NCBI GenBank assembly: GCA_017550285.1
Contig: JAFZPP010000006.1
Location: 1 to 37,868, forward strand
Length of the DNA: 37,868 nt
Direction of reading: 5' to 3'
Source of the DNA: Oscillospiraceae bacterium
GTDB taxonomy: Bacteria > Bacillota > Clostridia > Oscillospirales > Ruminococcaceae
Under the pieces are notes generated by a model. That model worked only from the letters and a program-made list of their open reading frames with translations, searched no databases and had not been told where the DNA came from. Below are positions 16,090 through 23,973 of this stretch, one piece after another. Each line of letters opens with the position of its first letter. Within the stretch, counting starts at the first letter, position 1. The position numbers and the translations under genes were made by a program.

Positions 16090-16760
16090 TTGTGTCAATA
16101 TCCGTTGATGTCCTGTGCTGTCATGTCCTGCGCTGTCATGTGCTTCTGCCGGACGGTGCGGTCATTGCATTGCTGTCGAAACTGTGATGTCGCTTTGCTG
16201 CATTGCCTGTGTCAGACTGTGCTGTCATACTGCGGTGTCTCTGCTGTGCTGTCACTGTGTCGCCTCTGTTCTGTCAGACTGTGATGCCGCCTGTCGCCCG
16301 ATTGCTGTCAAGCTTTGCTGTCTGAACTTCGCTGTCATGCTGTCGCTTCATTCATTGTCTTACACGGTTGTCTTGCTTTGCTGTCTGACTGTGCTGTCAT
16401 TCTGTCGCTTCATTCACTGTCTTACACGGTTGTCTTGCTTTGCTGTCTGACTGTGCTGTCATTCTGTCGCTTCATTCATTGTCTTACACGGTTGTCATGC
16501 TTTGCTGTCTGAACTGTGCTGTCATGCTGTCGCTTCATTCACTGTCTTACACGGTTGTCTTGCTTTGCTGTCTGGACTGTGCTGTCATGCTGTCGCTTCA
16601 TTCATTGTCTTACACGGTTGTCTTGCTTTGCTGTCATGCTGTCGCTTCATTTATTGTCAAAACAAAGTTGTCAGGCTTGCTGTCTTGCTGTGCTGTCATT
16701 TGTGTCAGTTCTGAATTGCCGGTCATGTTGTCAAACTGTGCTGTCCTGCAAAGCTGTCTG
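16090..16760. repeat. TGTC-rich tract with a 62-bp tandem repeat
   Basis: TGTC occurs every 8-15 bases through the tract. From about 16337 to 16660 it forms five head-to-tail copies of a 62-63-bp unit that begins CTGTCGCTTCATTC, contains TTACACGGT and ends GACTGTGCTGTCATT. Inside each unit consecutive TGTC motifs are 13 bases apart. All three plus-strand frames stay open for long runs and give Cys/Leu/Ser-rich nonsense without ribosome binding sites, while the minus strand is full of stops from TGACA. I read it as non-coding. The rest of the gene-free span 15968-17255 holds the hairpin above and, at 16760-17250, nothing I can name. Confidence 0.85.
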
Positions 16761-17164
16761 TACTGAGAGGTCAATCACTTTTGCCGCTGCGGATTTCTCT
16801 GCAAATGCGGCTGTATGATCCGATCGAATCTCTCCGGAGGGCTGTCCGTTTCCGGTCTGTTCCCTCCCGATGTTCCAATGATACCACGTTTGCCATGATT
16901 TTGCAAAGCCTGAGAAAATGCCGTCTGATTTTTAGAATGAATATTTCGGCAGTTTCCTCCGGATTGCTCCTGATTCCTCACTTTTTCATGGTAGGTCACG
17001 GTTTTGGAGGAACCAGTCTATCACATCATAAAATCAACATATCTTCTGAGAAAACTTTTTATATTTTCATCGGATGCTTCTCCGCATCTGCGGATGCTAT
17101 TATATCTTTTGACTATAATACGTATTCCGCGCAGCTTCCGCTAACAGAAAGGACGGAAAAACAG

Positions 17165-17202
17165 GCAGTCCGGTTACACATCCGCTGCAAAAACCGGCAG
17201 TC
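17165..17202 (-). terminator. Possible terminator of the ABC cluster
   Basis: On the minus strand CCGGTT (17192-17197) can pair with AACCGG (17170-17175), followed a few bases later by GTTTTTCC. The loop is long (16 bases) and the stem short, so this is tentative. Confidence 0.3.
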
Positions 17203-17255
17203 TGCACAAAGGCGGACGCACAGTCCCCTGCACATCCGCCCCGTATGATATTCAT

Positions 17256-17939
17256 TCAGGCAGCCGCCTGCCGCTTGCAGACCGCCGCCGATATCCGGTG
17301 TGAGATCAGAAAGAGCAGCGCCGTGCCCAGTGCCGCCGCCAGATAGAGCAGCTCATCCTGCATCAGATAGCTGCCCGAAAGCGCCGCGCCCCGATAGTAG
17401 ATCAGGTACATCAGGCAGAGCGTCAGGCTCAAAAACACCGCACACGCCCCCGCACGCTGCCCGAACCGCAGCAGCACCGGCAGATAGACCGCAGGCATCA
17501 GCAGCGCAGCCGTCCCCATTGTCCAGATCATCTGCGGCTTGGTCATCAGCGTCATGAAGGCAAATTCGCCCTCGGGCATCGTCACGCGGCTGAAATGTAT
17601 CCTGTCTGTATAGATGCTGCGGAAAAAGCCCAGACGGGTCTCCTCCGGAATGCAGCAGACAGAGAGCAGCAGAATGCCCGTCAGCAGCGCCGTCACCAGA
17701 TAATACAGATCGGCACGCGCCGACGCCTTCTGCGGCATTGTCCGGACATATGCATCAAACCGGCTCCGCTCATCCGCACCCGCCGAAAGCAGCGGATACA
17801 GCCCGATTGCAATGGCAAGCGCATAGTAAAAATAAAAGCTCTTGCTCGTGAAAAACGGCGGCAGAATCACCGCAGCCGCGATGCCGGTCAGAAACAGCAG
17901 CCGGAAGGTATACCATTCCTTCAGCAGCAGTCCCTTCAT
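17256..17939 (-). CDS. ABC-2-type permease paralogue E
   Basis: The 227-residue integral membrane protein has about six predicted membrane segments. It shares with four other proteins of this cluster an N-terminal KGLLLKEWYTFR, a central SRFDAYVRTMPQKA motif (about 59-73), and PAVYLPVLLRFG at 149-160. These fit the small ABC-2 permease family in which a pair of half-size subunits works with one ATPase. The start overlaps the preceding gene by four bases (ATGA), with GGAGGTG upstream. It is the last gene of the leftward cluster; a weak terminator may follow. The substrate is unknown; antimicrobial-peptide export or lipid handling are the usual roles of YtrA-linked systems. Confidence 0.75.
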   Translation of the reverse strand: MKGLLLKEWYTFRLLFLTGIAAAVILPPFFTSKSFYFYYALAIAIGLYPLLSAGADERSRFDAYVRTMPQKASARADLYYLVTALLTGILLLSVCCIPEETRLGFFRSIYTDRIHFSRVTMPEGEFAFMTLMTKPQMIWTMGTAALLMPAVYLPVLLRFGQRAGACAVFLSLTLCLMYLIYYRGAALSGSYLMQDELLYLAAALGTALLFLISHRISAAVCKRQAAA

Positions 17940-18619
17940 GTCTGCACCTCCGTTTCCTGCCGGACAGCTTTCTGATTCAGGCAGGATGCAGCCGCTGCAT
18001 TGCAGGAATATACAAACATTCCGACAATCAATATCGCAGGCAGCAGCAAAGTCGCTTTCAGATCAGTCAAAAAACCGCTGCACATATAATCAAACCGGAA
18101 TAACAGATGCATACATACCGCAAGCAGCACACCTGCACCAGCAGCGAAGGAACCTGCTTTCGCGCCCTTCCGCAGCATCACCGGCAGATACACCGCAGGA
18201 ATCAGTATCGCAGTCAGCCCGAGCAGCAGCGCAAAGTGCGTATGTGTCTCCAGCGGACCGAATTCAATATAACCGTGCTCAACTGCTACGGCAATGAGAC
18301 TGATCCGGAACATGGAATCCCGCATCAGATAGATCGTATCCTCACCCGGGATCAGGCATACTGTCAGCATCAGCAGCACCGACATGCCCGCAACCAGCAG
18401 CATATAGACACGGATCTGATCGGTCGTTCCGCAGCCGCTTCTGCAATACGAGAACAGCGGATACAGCCCGATCAGCACAGCGAGCACATGGTACAGATGA
18501 AAACTCAGTCCGCAAAATGTCTGCGACAGCACCACAGCCGCCAGCACAATGATGCACAGCAGCGGCAGGAATTTCCGGCATTCCGCATGCAGCAGCGATT
18601 CCATGTTTTGATTCTTCAT
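17936..18619 (-). CDS. ABC-2-type permease paralogue D (divergent)
   Basis: The 227-residue membrane protein is related to its neighbours through IGLYPLFSYC (about 50-59) and PAVYLPVMLRKG at 141-152. It lacks the SRFxxYxxxMP motif that follows the second membrane segment in the others; instead it reads CRSGCGTTDQIRVYML at about 59-74. The N terminus also departs from the KGLL-WYTxR pattern. It is open and intact at the DNA level, with GAGGGGA upstream of the ATG. This suggests a subunit that has diverged in role, or one losing constraint. Its stop overlaps paralogue E (ATGA). Confidence 0.7.
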   Translation of the reverse strand: MKNQNMESLLHAECRKFLPLLCIIVLAAVVLSQTFCGLSFHLYHVLAVLIGLYPLFSYCRSGCGTTDQIRVYMLLVAGMSVLLMLTVCLIPGEDTIYLMRDSMFRISLIAVAVEHGYIEFGPLETHTHFALLLGLTAILIPAVYLPVMLRKGAKAGSFAAGAGVLLAVCMHLLFRFDYMCSGFLTDLKATLLLPAILIVGMFVYSCNAAAASCLNQKAVRQETEVQT

Positions 18620-18638
18620 AATGTTCCCCTCATTTCTG

Positions 18639-19250
18639 TCAATATTTCTTCGTTTGCAGCGCCCTCGCGCTCAGACACCGCGAGACCGCAAACAGCAGCA
18701 CAGGCGCCGCAACCGGAAGCAGTCCGGCGGTCAGGAACGCTGTCAGCTCCTGCGGCGGAACGACGAGTAAGCCCCAGAGATCAATCACACTGACAATCAG
18801 CAGCACATACGGCAGAATCATTCCGATTGCCGTCAGCCTTCCCGCAGCAATCCCGAAGCGGAAGGTTACAGGCAGATACACCGCCGGCGCAAGCAGACAG
18901 AGCACCGTCAGTATGCCTGCAACAGTCGCCCAGCCCTCATCCAGTCCGACCCAGAACCAGATCACCGTATGCACCGACAGCAGCAGCAGCGTCAGCATTG
19001 CAGTAAACAGATAATATGCATCCGCATAGCGCTGCCGTTTCAGGGGCAGAATCAGATGCCAGCGGTCAAAATGCGAGACCGCGTCATCATTCAGCGCAAC
19101 TATCGGCAGCGTCGCAATCATCAGCGCCGCAAAGGGCTCCATGCACAGATACAGCATCTTATGATAACACATGCACGCGAGCAGCGCCGCAGCCATTGCA
19201 AGCAGCTTGAAACGGTGCGTATACCACAGTCTTTTCAGCAGTCCGCGCAT
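18639..19250 (-). CDS. ABC-2-type permease paralogue C
   Basis: The 203-residue membrane protein has the family marks: MRGLLKRLWYTHR at the N terminus, SHFDRWHLILPLKRQRYADAYY (about 59-80) and PAVYLPVTFRFG at 122-133. About six membrane segments are predicted by hydrophobicity. AGGAGGTG lies 8 bases before the ATG. The DAYYL segment is identical in kind to that of paralogue B (21117-21740), so C and B look like the closest pair. Confidence 0.75.
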   Translation of the reverse strand: MRGLLKRLWYTHRFKLLAMAAALLACMCYHKMLYLCMEPFAALMIATLPIVALNDDAVSHFDRWHLILPLKRQRYADAYYLFTAMLTLLLLSVHTVIWFWVGLDEGWATVAGILTVLCLLAPAVYLPVTFRFGIAAGRLTAIGMILPYVLLIVSVIDLWGLLVVPPQELTAFLTAGLLPVAAPVLLFAVSRCLSARALQTKKY

Positions 19251-19300
19251 GATGCTCCACCTCCTTTTTCTGTATGCAGGCGATTTATGTCATGCGGCAT

Positions 19301-19903
19301 TCACACACCGCTGACACGAATCTCATTCCTGTTTTGATATTCCGGTTCAAGCGGACTGAACGGCTGACCGTTTCCTTCCTGATAGCTGACTGAACCGTTC
19401 CGCGAAAATTCTTCCCTTCCCATTTTCATGGAAAGCTGATAATCAAAGGTTTTGGATGCGGTATCGGCATCCACATTCAGCGCCACATCCGTCATCTCCC
19501 AGCAGCACGGCACAATTACATCGACCGGTATGCACACAGGCTCCGGCATGTTTTCCGTCTGAAAGGTAACTGCAAACGGCTGCGAACCGTATTCCCCGCC
19601 TTCGCAGCGGAATCTGCCGCCGGATTCCAGACTCTGAAAATCCGAGACACTGTTGATCTGTAGATTTGCCAGAACCCCTCCCTGCACATCACTGCTTTGC
19701 AGCCGGCAGGGTTTGCCGTCTACGTGCACGGTTACGCTGCAAGTCATGCGCGGACCGGAATACAAGTGACAGTAAACCGCATGCGCGAACCCCTCATGCA
19801 CGCACCACAAAAACAGCAGCGCTGCTGCGATCAGGAACGCAAATGCTGTCAGAAGGACCGCAGGCTTTATCCTGCGCTTTTTCTTCGTTTCCGTCTGTGT
19901 CAT
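19301..19903 (-). CDS. Membrane-anchored extracytoplasmic protein, copy 2
   Basis: The 200-residue protein has a Lys/Arg-rich start (TETKKKRRIK), one membrane segment (about 14-34) and an outside domain. The domain begins RMTCSVTVHVDGKPCRL, the same pattern as LKCRVTLTVDGEPYRL in the next gene upstream. Both also share a GGxxGxxxYGxxPFxxxxQTExM block, PVCIPV or PLYLPV, and a closing DADTAxxTFxY. They are therefore paralogues. I do not recognise the family; a beta-sandwich accessory domain is a guess. The start was set at 19903, where GGGGGGATCC precedes the ATG, rather than at 19930. The spacing to the permease genes suggests one transcript. Confidence 0.75.
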   Translation of the reverse strand: MTQTETKKKRRIKPAVLLTAFAFLIAAALLFLWCVHEGFAHAVYCHLYSGPRMTCSVTVHVDGKPCRLQSSDVQGGVLANLQINSVSDFQSLESGGRFRCEGGEYGSQPFAVTFQTENMPEPVCIPVDVIVPCCWEMTDVALNVDADTASKTFDYQLSMKMGREEFSRNGSVSYQEGNGQPFSPLEPEYQNRNEIRVSGV

Positions 19904-19942
19904 AAGGATCCCCCCTTTGCTGTATCTCATTCTGCTGACGGA

Positions 19943-20572
19943 TCAGGCGCCGCTTGCATATACCCATTCGATGTCCCAGTATCTTTTATTCATGCAGCTT
20001 TCGCTTTGCAGAGCACCTGCTCCTTTATAGTAATCCACGCCGTTGCTGCTGTCAGCATAGCCATAGCTGGTTTCGTGAAAATCCGGCTCGCCGATCGGCA
20101 CGTTTCTTCTTTTTCCTTCTCTCCGCGTCGCGGTATAGGAAAAAGTTCCCTTTGCGGTGTCCGCTTCAATGTCCATGGTATAATTTGCCTGCTCGACTAT
20201 GTTGCATCTGCCGGGCGCAACAGGGAGATATAACGGTTTCTGCATATCCTCCGTCTGAATACGGATCTCAAACGGATGGTTGCCGTATCCAATGCCCCAG
20301 AGACCGACGGTTCCGCCCTGTTTTGTCGGTAAGACATATGCGGTCGAAGTCGGGCTGACGTCGTTCCCGATCGCCAGACCGGACACATTTTTGCCGGTAA
20401 GCCGGTACGGTTCCCCGTCAACAGTCAGCGTTACGCGGCATTTCAACCGCGGCAGCGGATAAAATGCCGCATAGAGATCGTATGCAAATGTCCCGATGAT
20501 CAAACGCCAGAACAGCAGAAATCCGATCAGGAAAGCGGCGGCTTTTTTCAGCTTTTTCTTATTTTTGAACAT
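19943..20572 (-). CDS. Membrane-anchored extracytoplasmic protein, copy 1
   Basis: The 209-residue protein starts MFKNKKKLKK, has one membrane segment (about 11-31, AAAFLIGFLLFWRLIIGTFAY) and an outside domain with the motifs shared with copy 2: CRVTLTVDGEPYRL (about 45-58), the YGNHPFEIRIQTEDM block (about 96-110), PLYLPV and IEADTAKGTFSYT. The C-terminal part is Tyr/Ser-rich and not shared. AAGGAG lies 10 bases before the ATG. Placed among permease genes, it may act as a surface accessory or sensing subunit; that is inference. Confidence 0.75.
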   Translation of the reverse strand: MFKNKKKLKKAAAFLIGFLLFWRLIIGTFAYDLYAAFYPLPRLKCRVTLTVDGEPYRLTGKNVSGLAIGNDVSPTSTAYVLPTKQGGTVGLWGIGYGNHPFEIRIQTEDMQKPLYLPVAPGRCNIVEQANYTMDIEADTAKGTFSYTATRREGKRRNVPIGEPDFHETSYGYADSSNGVDYYKGAGALQSESCMNKRYWDIEWVYASGA

Positions 20573-20593
20573 ATACAGTCAACTCCTTTCCGT

Positions 20594-21088
20594 TCACCGG
20601 ATATCTGTATTTTCCGATGCAGATGCAGTTTCATCCGGTTCCGAAGACGCTTTCCGGCGGCGTTCCGCACCACACCGGATAATACCGGCTGCCAGATAGA
20701 TCAGTGCAGCCGCAGCCAGCGGCGGCACAAGATAAAACAGGAATTCAGAAGAATGACCGGCGCATAATTCGCAGGAGCATCCGGCAGCTGAAAGTCTGCG
20801 CAGCGAAGCCGCAGCAATGCAGGCAGCGGCTACCCCGCAGATCGCAAACATGATCGTTTCGCGGCTGATGCGCTGTGAAAATCGACGGAGCAGGTTCGCG
20901 ATCATGCTGATGACTGCCGCAGCAGCGCAGCCGATCGTCAGCCAGATCAGAACAGCCGTCAGCATCGAAATCGAATCCAGATCGTTGAACGCAAACAGCA
21001 AAAGCAGCATCACAAGCGATGCGAAAACGAGCCGGACAGTCTTTGCGCTTTCCGTTTCCGGCGAATACGTTTGAGCAGTATATTTCAT
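20594..21088 (-). CDS. Small integral membrane protein
   Basis: The 164-residue protein has about four hydrophobic segments (about 18-34, 40-64, 78-98, 118-138), a short Cys pair (CSCELC near 108-113) in the loop before the last one, and an Arg-rich, acidic cytoplasmic tail. It does not show the PAVYLP motif of the permeases. AAGGAGG lies 7 bases before the ATG. Its place in the middle of the ABC cluster suggests an accessory role. I do not recognise it. Confidence 0.7.
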   Translation of the reverse strand: MKYTAQTYSPETESAKTVRLVFASLVMLLLLFAFNDLDSISMLTAVLIWLTIGCAAAAVISMIANLLRRFSQRISRETIMFAICGVAAACIAAASLRRLSAAGCSCELCAGHSSEFLFYLVPPLAAAALIYLAAGIIRCGAERRRKASSEPDETASASENTDIR

Positions 21089-21116
21089 AATCTGTCCTCC
21101 TTATCACTTTGTCAAG

Positions 21117-21740
21117 TCAGAATTCCCGTTTTTCGATGATGCGGACGGAAATCATCCGCGAAATGCCGAACAGCAGCAGTGCGGCAATGCCGGGCAGCAG
21201 TGCATCCGCCCCGTAGTGCACCGTGACAGTGCCGAGCTCGCCGCCCTCCGGAGACGTATAGAATAACATCGTCATCAAGAGTATCATGGATACTGCCGGA
21301 AACATCATAAGCACCAGCACCAGACCGACCGCAGCCGCCTTGGTGCCGAACCGGAACGCAAACGGCAGGACAATCGCAGGCACCGCCAGACAGATCGCCG
21401 ACAGTTGAAATATCCGGAGAACAGCCTCCGCCTTGTTATAGTGCAGCATAATCAGTGCAGCCCAGAGCACCGCGCCGGCGGTCAGAAGCAGCGTCAGCAG
21501 ATAATACGCATCTGCAATCCGTCCGCGCGGAACCGGCAGGAGCGTCTGCCAGCGTGCAAAGCGCGATTGTTCATCGAGCAGCAGAAGCAGGAACGGCAGC
21601 GCGGCTATGCAGAGAGACAGCATTGTGATGATCGAACATGCAAGAATCGGGTTGATCAGCGTCAGAATCAACAGTGCGGCTGCTGCGACAATCACCGGAA
21701 TCCGGATCGTATACCACATACGGAGCAATATACTTTTCAT
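21117..21740 (-). CDS. ABC-2-type permease paralogue B
   Basis: The 207-residue membrane protein has MKSILLRMWYTIR at the start, DEQSRFARWQTLLPVPRGRIADAYYLL (about 56-82) and PAIVLPFAFRFG at 121-132. About six membrane segments are expected. The protein ends RIIEKREF; paralogue A ends RRREF. AGAGGTAA precedes the ATG. It follows paralogue A by 21 bases, the classic position for the partner half-permease of an ATPase-permease-permease unit. Confidence 0.8.
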   Translation of the reverse strand: MKSILLRMWYTIRIPVIVAAAALLILTLINPILACSIITMLSLCIAALPFLLLLLDEQSRFARWQTLLPVPRGRIADAYYLLTLLLTAGAVLWAALIMLHYNKAEAVLRIFQLSAICLAVPAIVLPFAFRFGTKAAAVGLVLVLMMFPAVSMILLMTMLFYTSPEGGELGTVTVHYGADALLPGIAALLLFGISRMISVRIIEKREF

Positions 21741-21761
21741 TGTTTGTTACCTCTTGAATTG

Positions 21762-22457
21762 TCAGAATTCTCTGCGGCGGAATCCCCATAAAGAGAGCAG
21801 CCACGAGAGCAGTGTCAGAATCAGCGCGCCGGAAACGGAAACTGCAATAATCTGCGAGCTGTCGGCATCGAGCAGCATGCACAGCAGCCGCGAAACTGCT
21901 GTATTGCCTGCCAGAAGCGGAAAGCATCCGTGCAGAACCTTTGCGGAAAGCAAGCCGTGTGCTTCTGCCGCTTCCGTGACGGCAAGCTCGCCGGTAATCA
22001 GAACGGCAAAGCTGACAATCAGCAGAATATAGACCGCCTTCCCCTTGCCGTATCCGAAACGAAAGCAAACCGGAAAGTAAACCGCCGGAATCAGAATGCC
22101 GCCCATGCAGGCACGCACAATCCAGAGCGTATAATCCGAGACAGACATCTCACCTTGCAGCAGAAACCGCAGCATGCCGATACTCAGCAGCACTGCCGAA
22201 ACAGCGGTGCAGAACAGCATCAGCAGATATTTTTCCGTGACGATTCCAAAGCGCGACACCGGCATCGTCAGCTGATAGCTTTCCCAGCGGCTGACAGCAT
22301 CCTTCGGCATACCGTCAATCGGCAGCATTCCGATCATCAGCGCAGAAAATGCAAGAAAATACGGAATTTTCAGTGCAGTGCCCGCAAGGAGCATTGCCGT
22401 AAATACCAGCAGCGGAACGAAGATGCCGGAGAGGTCTTTGCAGAGCAAGCCCTTCAC
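21762..22457 (-). CDS. ABC-2-type permease paralogue A
   Basis: The 231-residue membrane protein has MKGLLCKDL at the start, AVSRWESYQLTMPVSRFGIVTEKYLL (about 54-79, the coupling segment typical of the ABC2_membrane_5-like family) and PAVYFPVCFRFG at 124-135. A GTG at 22457 is preferred: it gives the MKGLL start seen in the paralogues and lies 7 bases after AGGAGG. The GTG at 22463 would overlap the ribosome binding site. The gene directly follows the ATPase, so A is probably its primary partner. Confidence 0.82.
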   Translation of the reverse strand: MKGLLCKDLSGIFVPLLVFTAMLLAGTALKIPYFLAFSALMIGMLPIDGMPKDAVSRWESYQLTMPVSRFGIVTEKYLLMLFCTAVSAVLLSIGMLRFLLQGEMSVSDYTLWIVRACMGGILIPAVYFPVCFRFGYGKGKAVYILLIVSFAVLITGELAVTEAAEAHGLLSAKVLHGCFPLLAGNTAVSRLLCMLLDADSSQIIAVSVSGALILTLLSWLLSLWGFRRREF

Positions 22458-22459
22458 AG

Positions 22460-23290
22460 TCACCCCTCCTTTGCCATGTAGACAAAGAGTTCCTCGATTG
22501 TGACGGGGCGGATATCGAAGGTCTGCGGCACGAGTTTCCGGTCTACGAGCGCCTCTGCGCCGTACTGCGTGACACGTTTGCCCCTGATTGCGGCAGGCTC
22601 GAGTGCATCGAGGTTTTCGGCGGTTGTTTGCAGGAATCCGTACTGCTCGAGCAGACGGTCCTTTTCCTCGCAGAGCATGAGCTGTCCCTTATGCAGAAAC
22701 GCAATATAATCACAAACTTTTTCGAGATCGCTGACAATATGCGAGGAGATCAGCACTGCATGCCCCTCGTCCCGCGTGAACTCATTGAGGATATCGAGCA
22801 GCTCCTCACGGACAAGCGGATCAAGTCCCGCGGTCGGCTCATCCAGAATCAGCAGCTTTGCATCGTGTGACAGTGCAATCGCCAGCCCGAGCTTCATTTT
22901 CATGCCCTTGGAGAAGGTCCGGAAGCGCTTGTTCTCCGGCAGATTGAACTTCTTGATATATTCAGCAAATACGTCACTTTTCCAATTCCGAAACGAGTAT
23001 TTCATGATCTTTTCAATCTGCGGGATACGGAGATTTTCCGGCAGCCCGACCTCATCGAGCACCACGCCGGTCTCATTGCGCAGATCGGCGGAGAGCGGCT
23101 GACCGAGCAGTCTGATCTCGCCGCTGTCGGGATGGTTCATGCCGAGCAGCGCCTTGATGGTTGTCGTCTTGCCGGCACCGTTTTCGCCGATCAGACCGAG
23201 GATGCAGCCCGCCGGAAGCGTCAGAGAGAGCGGACCGAGCGAGAAGCCTTTGTATTTTTTTGCGATGTTGCTGATTTCGATTGCGTTCAT
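22460..23290 (-). CDS. ABC transporter ATP-binding protein
   Basis: The 276-residue ATPase powers the cluster's permeases from the cytoplasmic side. It has Walker A GENGAGKTT (35-43), a signature loop FSKGM (126-130) in place of LSGGQ, Walker B LLILDEP (146-152) and the switch His in ISSH (H184). The FSKGM variant is common in ABC-2 exporters of the YtrB/BcrA type. The C-terminal extension of about 60 residues fits the same group. AAAGGAG precedes the ATG. It is the only ATPase in a cluster that encodes five permease-like subunits. It lies 18 bases after the GntR gene. Confidence 0.95.
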   Translation of the reverse strand: MNAIEISNIAKKYKGFSLGPLSLTLPAGCILGLIGENGAGKTTTIKALLGMNHPDSGEIRLLGQPLSADLRNETGVVLDEVGLPENLRIPQIEKIMKYSFRNWKSDVFAEYIKKFNLPENKRFRTFSKGMKMKLGLAIALSHDAKLLILDEPTAGLDPLVREELLDILNEFTRDEGHAVLISSHIVSDLEKVCDYIAFLHKGQLMLCEEKDRLLEQYGFLQTTAENLDALEPAAIRGKRVTQYGAEALVDRKLVPQTFDIRPVTIEELFVYMAKEG

Positions 23291-23308
23291 GATGAAGCTC
23301 CTTTCGTG

Positions 23309-23677
23309 TCAGGTATCCAGCAGGTCAAGCATTTGGATGATATCCTGCTTTGACATGCCGCAGGCGGCGGCGAGCTGCCGGATCTCGAGCAGATGATTTT
23401 CGATTTGTTTCAAGTGTTCCTCGCGGAGAAGCTCGGTATTTTTCGGTGCGACGAAGCATCCCTTCGCAGGGACGGTATAGAGAAAGCCCTCGCGTTCGAG
23501 CTCATCATAGGCGCGCTTGGTCGTGACGACGCTGATGCGCAAATCCTTTGCGAGGCTGCGGATCGACGGCAGCGGGTCATTTTCGCTGAGTGCGCCGCTG
23601 ATGATGAGTGCCTTGATCTGCGAATAAATCTGATCGTAGATCGGCGCACCGCTTTTGTTGTCGATAAACAGGTTCAT
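23309..23677 (-). CDS. GntR-family transcriptional regulator (YtrA subfamily)
   Basis: The 122-residue protein has the N-terminal winged helix of GntR proteins (PIYDQIYSQIKALIISGAL...LPSIRSLAKDLRISVVTTKRAYDELEREGFL) and only a short helical C-terminal part (about 45 residues) instead of a large effector domain, which defines the YtrA subfamily. Such proteins typically repress their own ABC operon and are relieved by cell-wall antibiotics. The ATG at 23677 follows GAGGTGAG; the longer frame from 23707 would start at the transcription start site. It is the first gene of the leftward ABC cluster and has a consensus promoter. Confidence 0.92.
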   Translation of the reverse strand: MNLFIDNKSGAPIYDQIYSQIKALIISGALSENDPLPSIRSLAKDLRISVVTTKRAYDELEREGFLYTVPAKGCFVAPKNTELLREEHLKQIENHLLEIRQLAAACGMSKQDIIQMLDLLDT

Positions 23678-23700
23678 GCTCTCACCTCGTTCTGTTTCAC

Positions 23701-23740
23701 TGTTCATATACAGTATACACAGTTAGCACAGTTTTGTCAA
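23701..23740 (-). promoter_or_regulatory. Promoter and likely operator of the GntR-ABC cluster
   Basis: On the minus strand TTGACA (23735-23740) and TATACT (23712-23717) are 17 bases apart. The spacer and downstream flank contain repeated ACTGTG/ACTGTA with an opposed AACAGT, an arrangement suited to a dimeric GntR regulator and so to autoregulation. The operator reading is inference. Confidence 0.7.
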
Positions 23741-23895
23741 GAGGTTCCGCATAATATTTTTATTTTAACATGAAAATATGCCGCCGCGTTTCACGATTCC
23801 CCGTTCACGCTTCACGGATTTTCAGAGCGCCGCCGCAATTTCACATTTCGCCGTAAGTCTTCATGAAAAAATCATATTTGGCGGATGAAAACCGC

Positions 23896-23924
23896 TTGCT
23901 TTTTCGTATGATTTCTGGTATAAT
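23896..23924 (+). promoter_or_regulatory. Promoter of the M42 peptidase operon
   Basis: TTGCTT (23896-23901) and TATAAT (23919-23924) are 17 bases apart, with a TG extended -10 at 23916-23917. Confidence 0.8.
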
Positions 23925-23973
23925 ATAATCTGTATAGATTTCGCAATATGAACGCAAAAAGGAGGACTCCGCT

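Noticed and set aside
16337-16660. CRISPR array
   Set aside because: Units are almost identical over their full 62 bp, so there are no distinct spacers.
16115-16818. Overlapping Cys/Leu/Ser-rich plus-strand ORFs
   Set aside because: All three frames are open only because the TGTC repeats lack plus-strand stops; starts lack ribosome binding sites.
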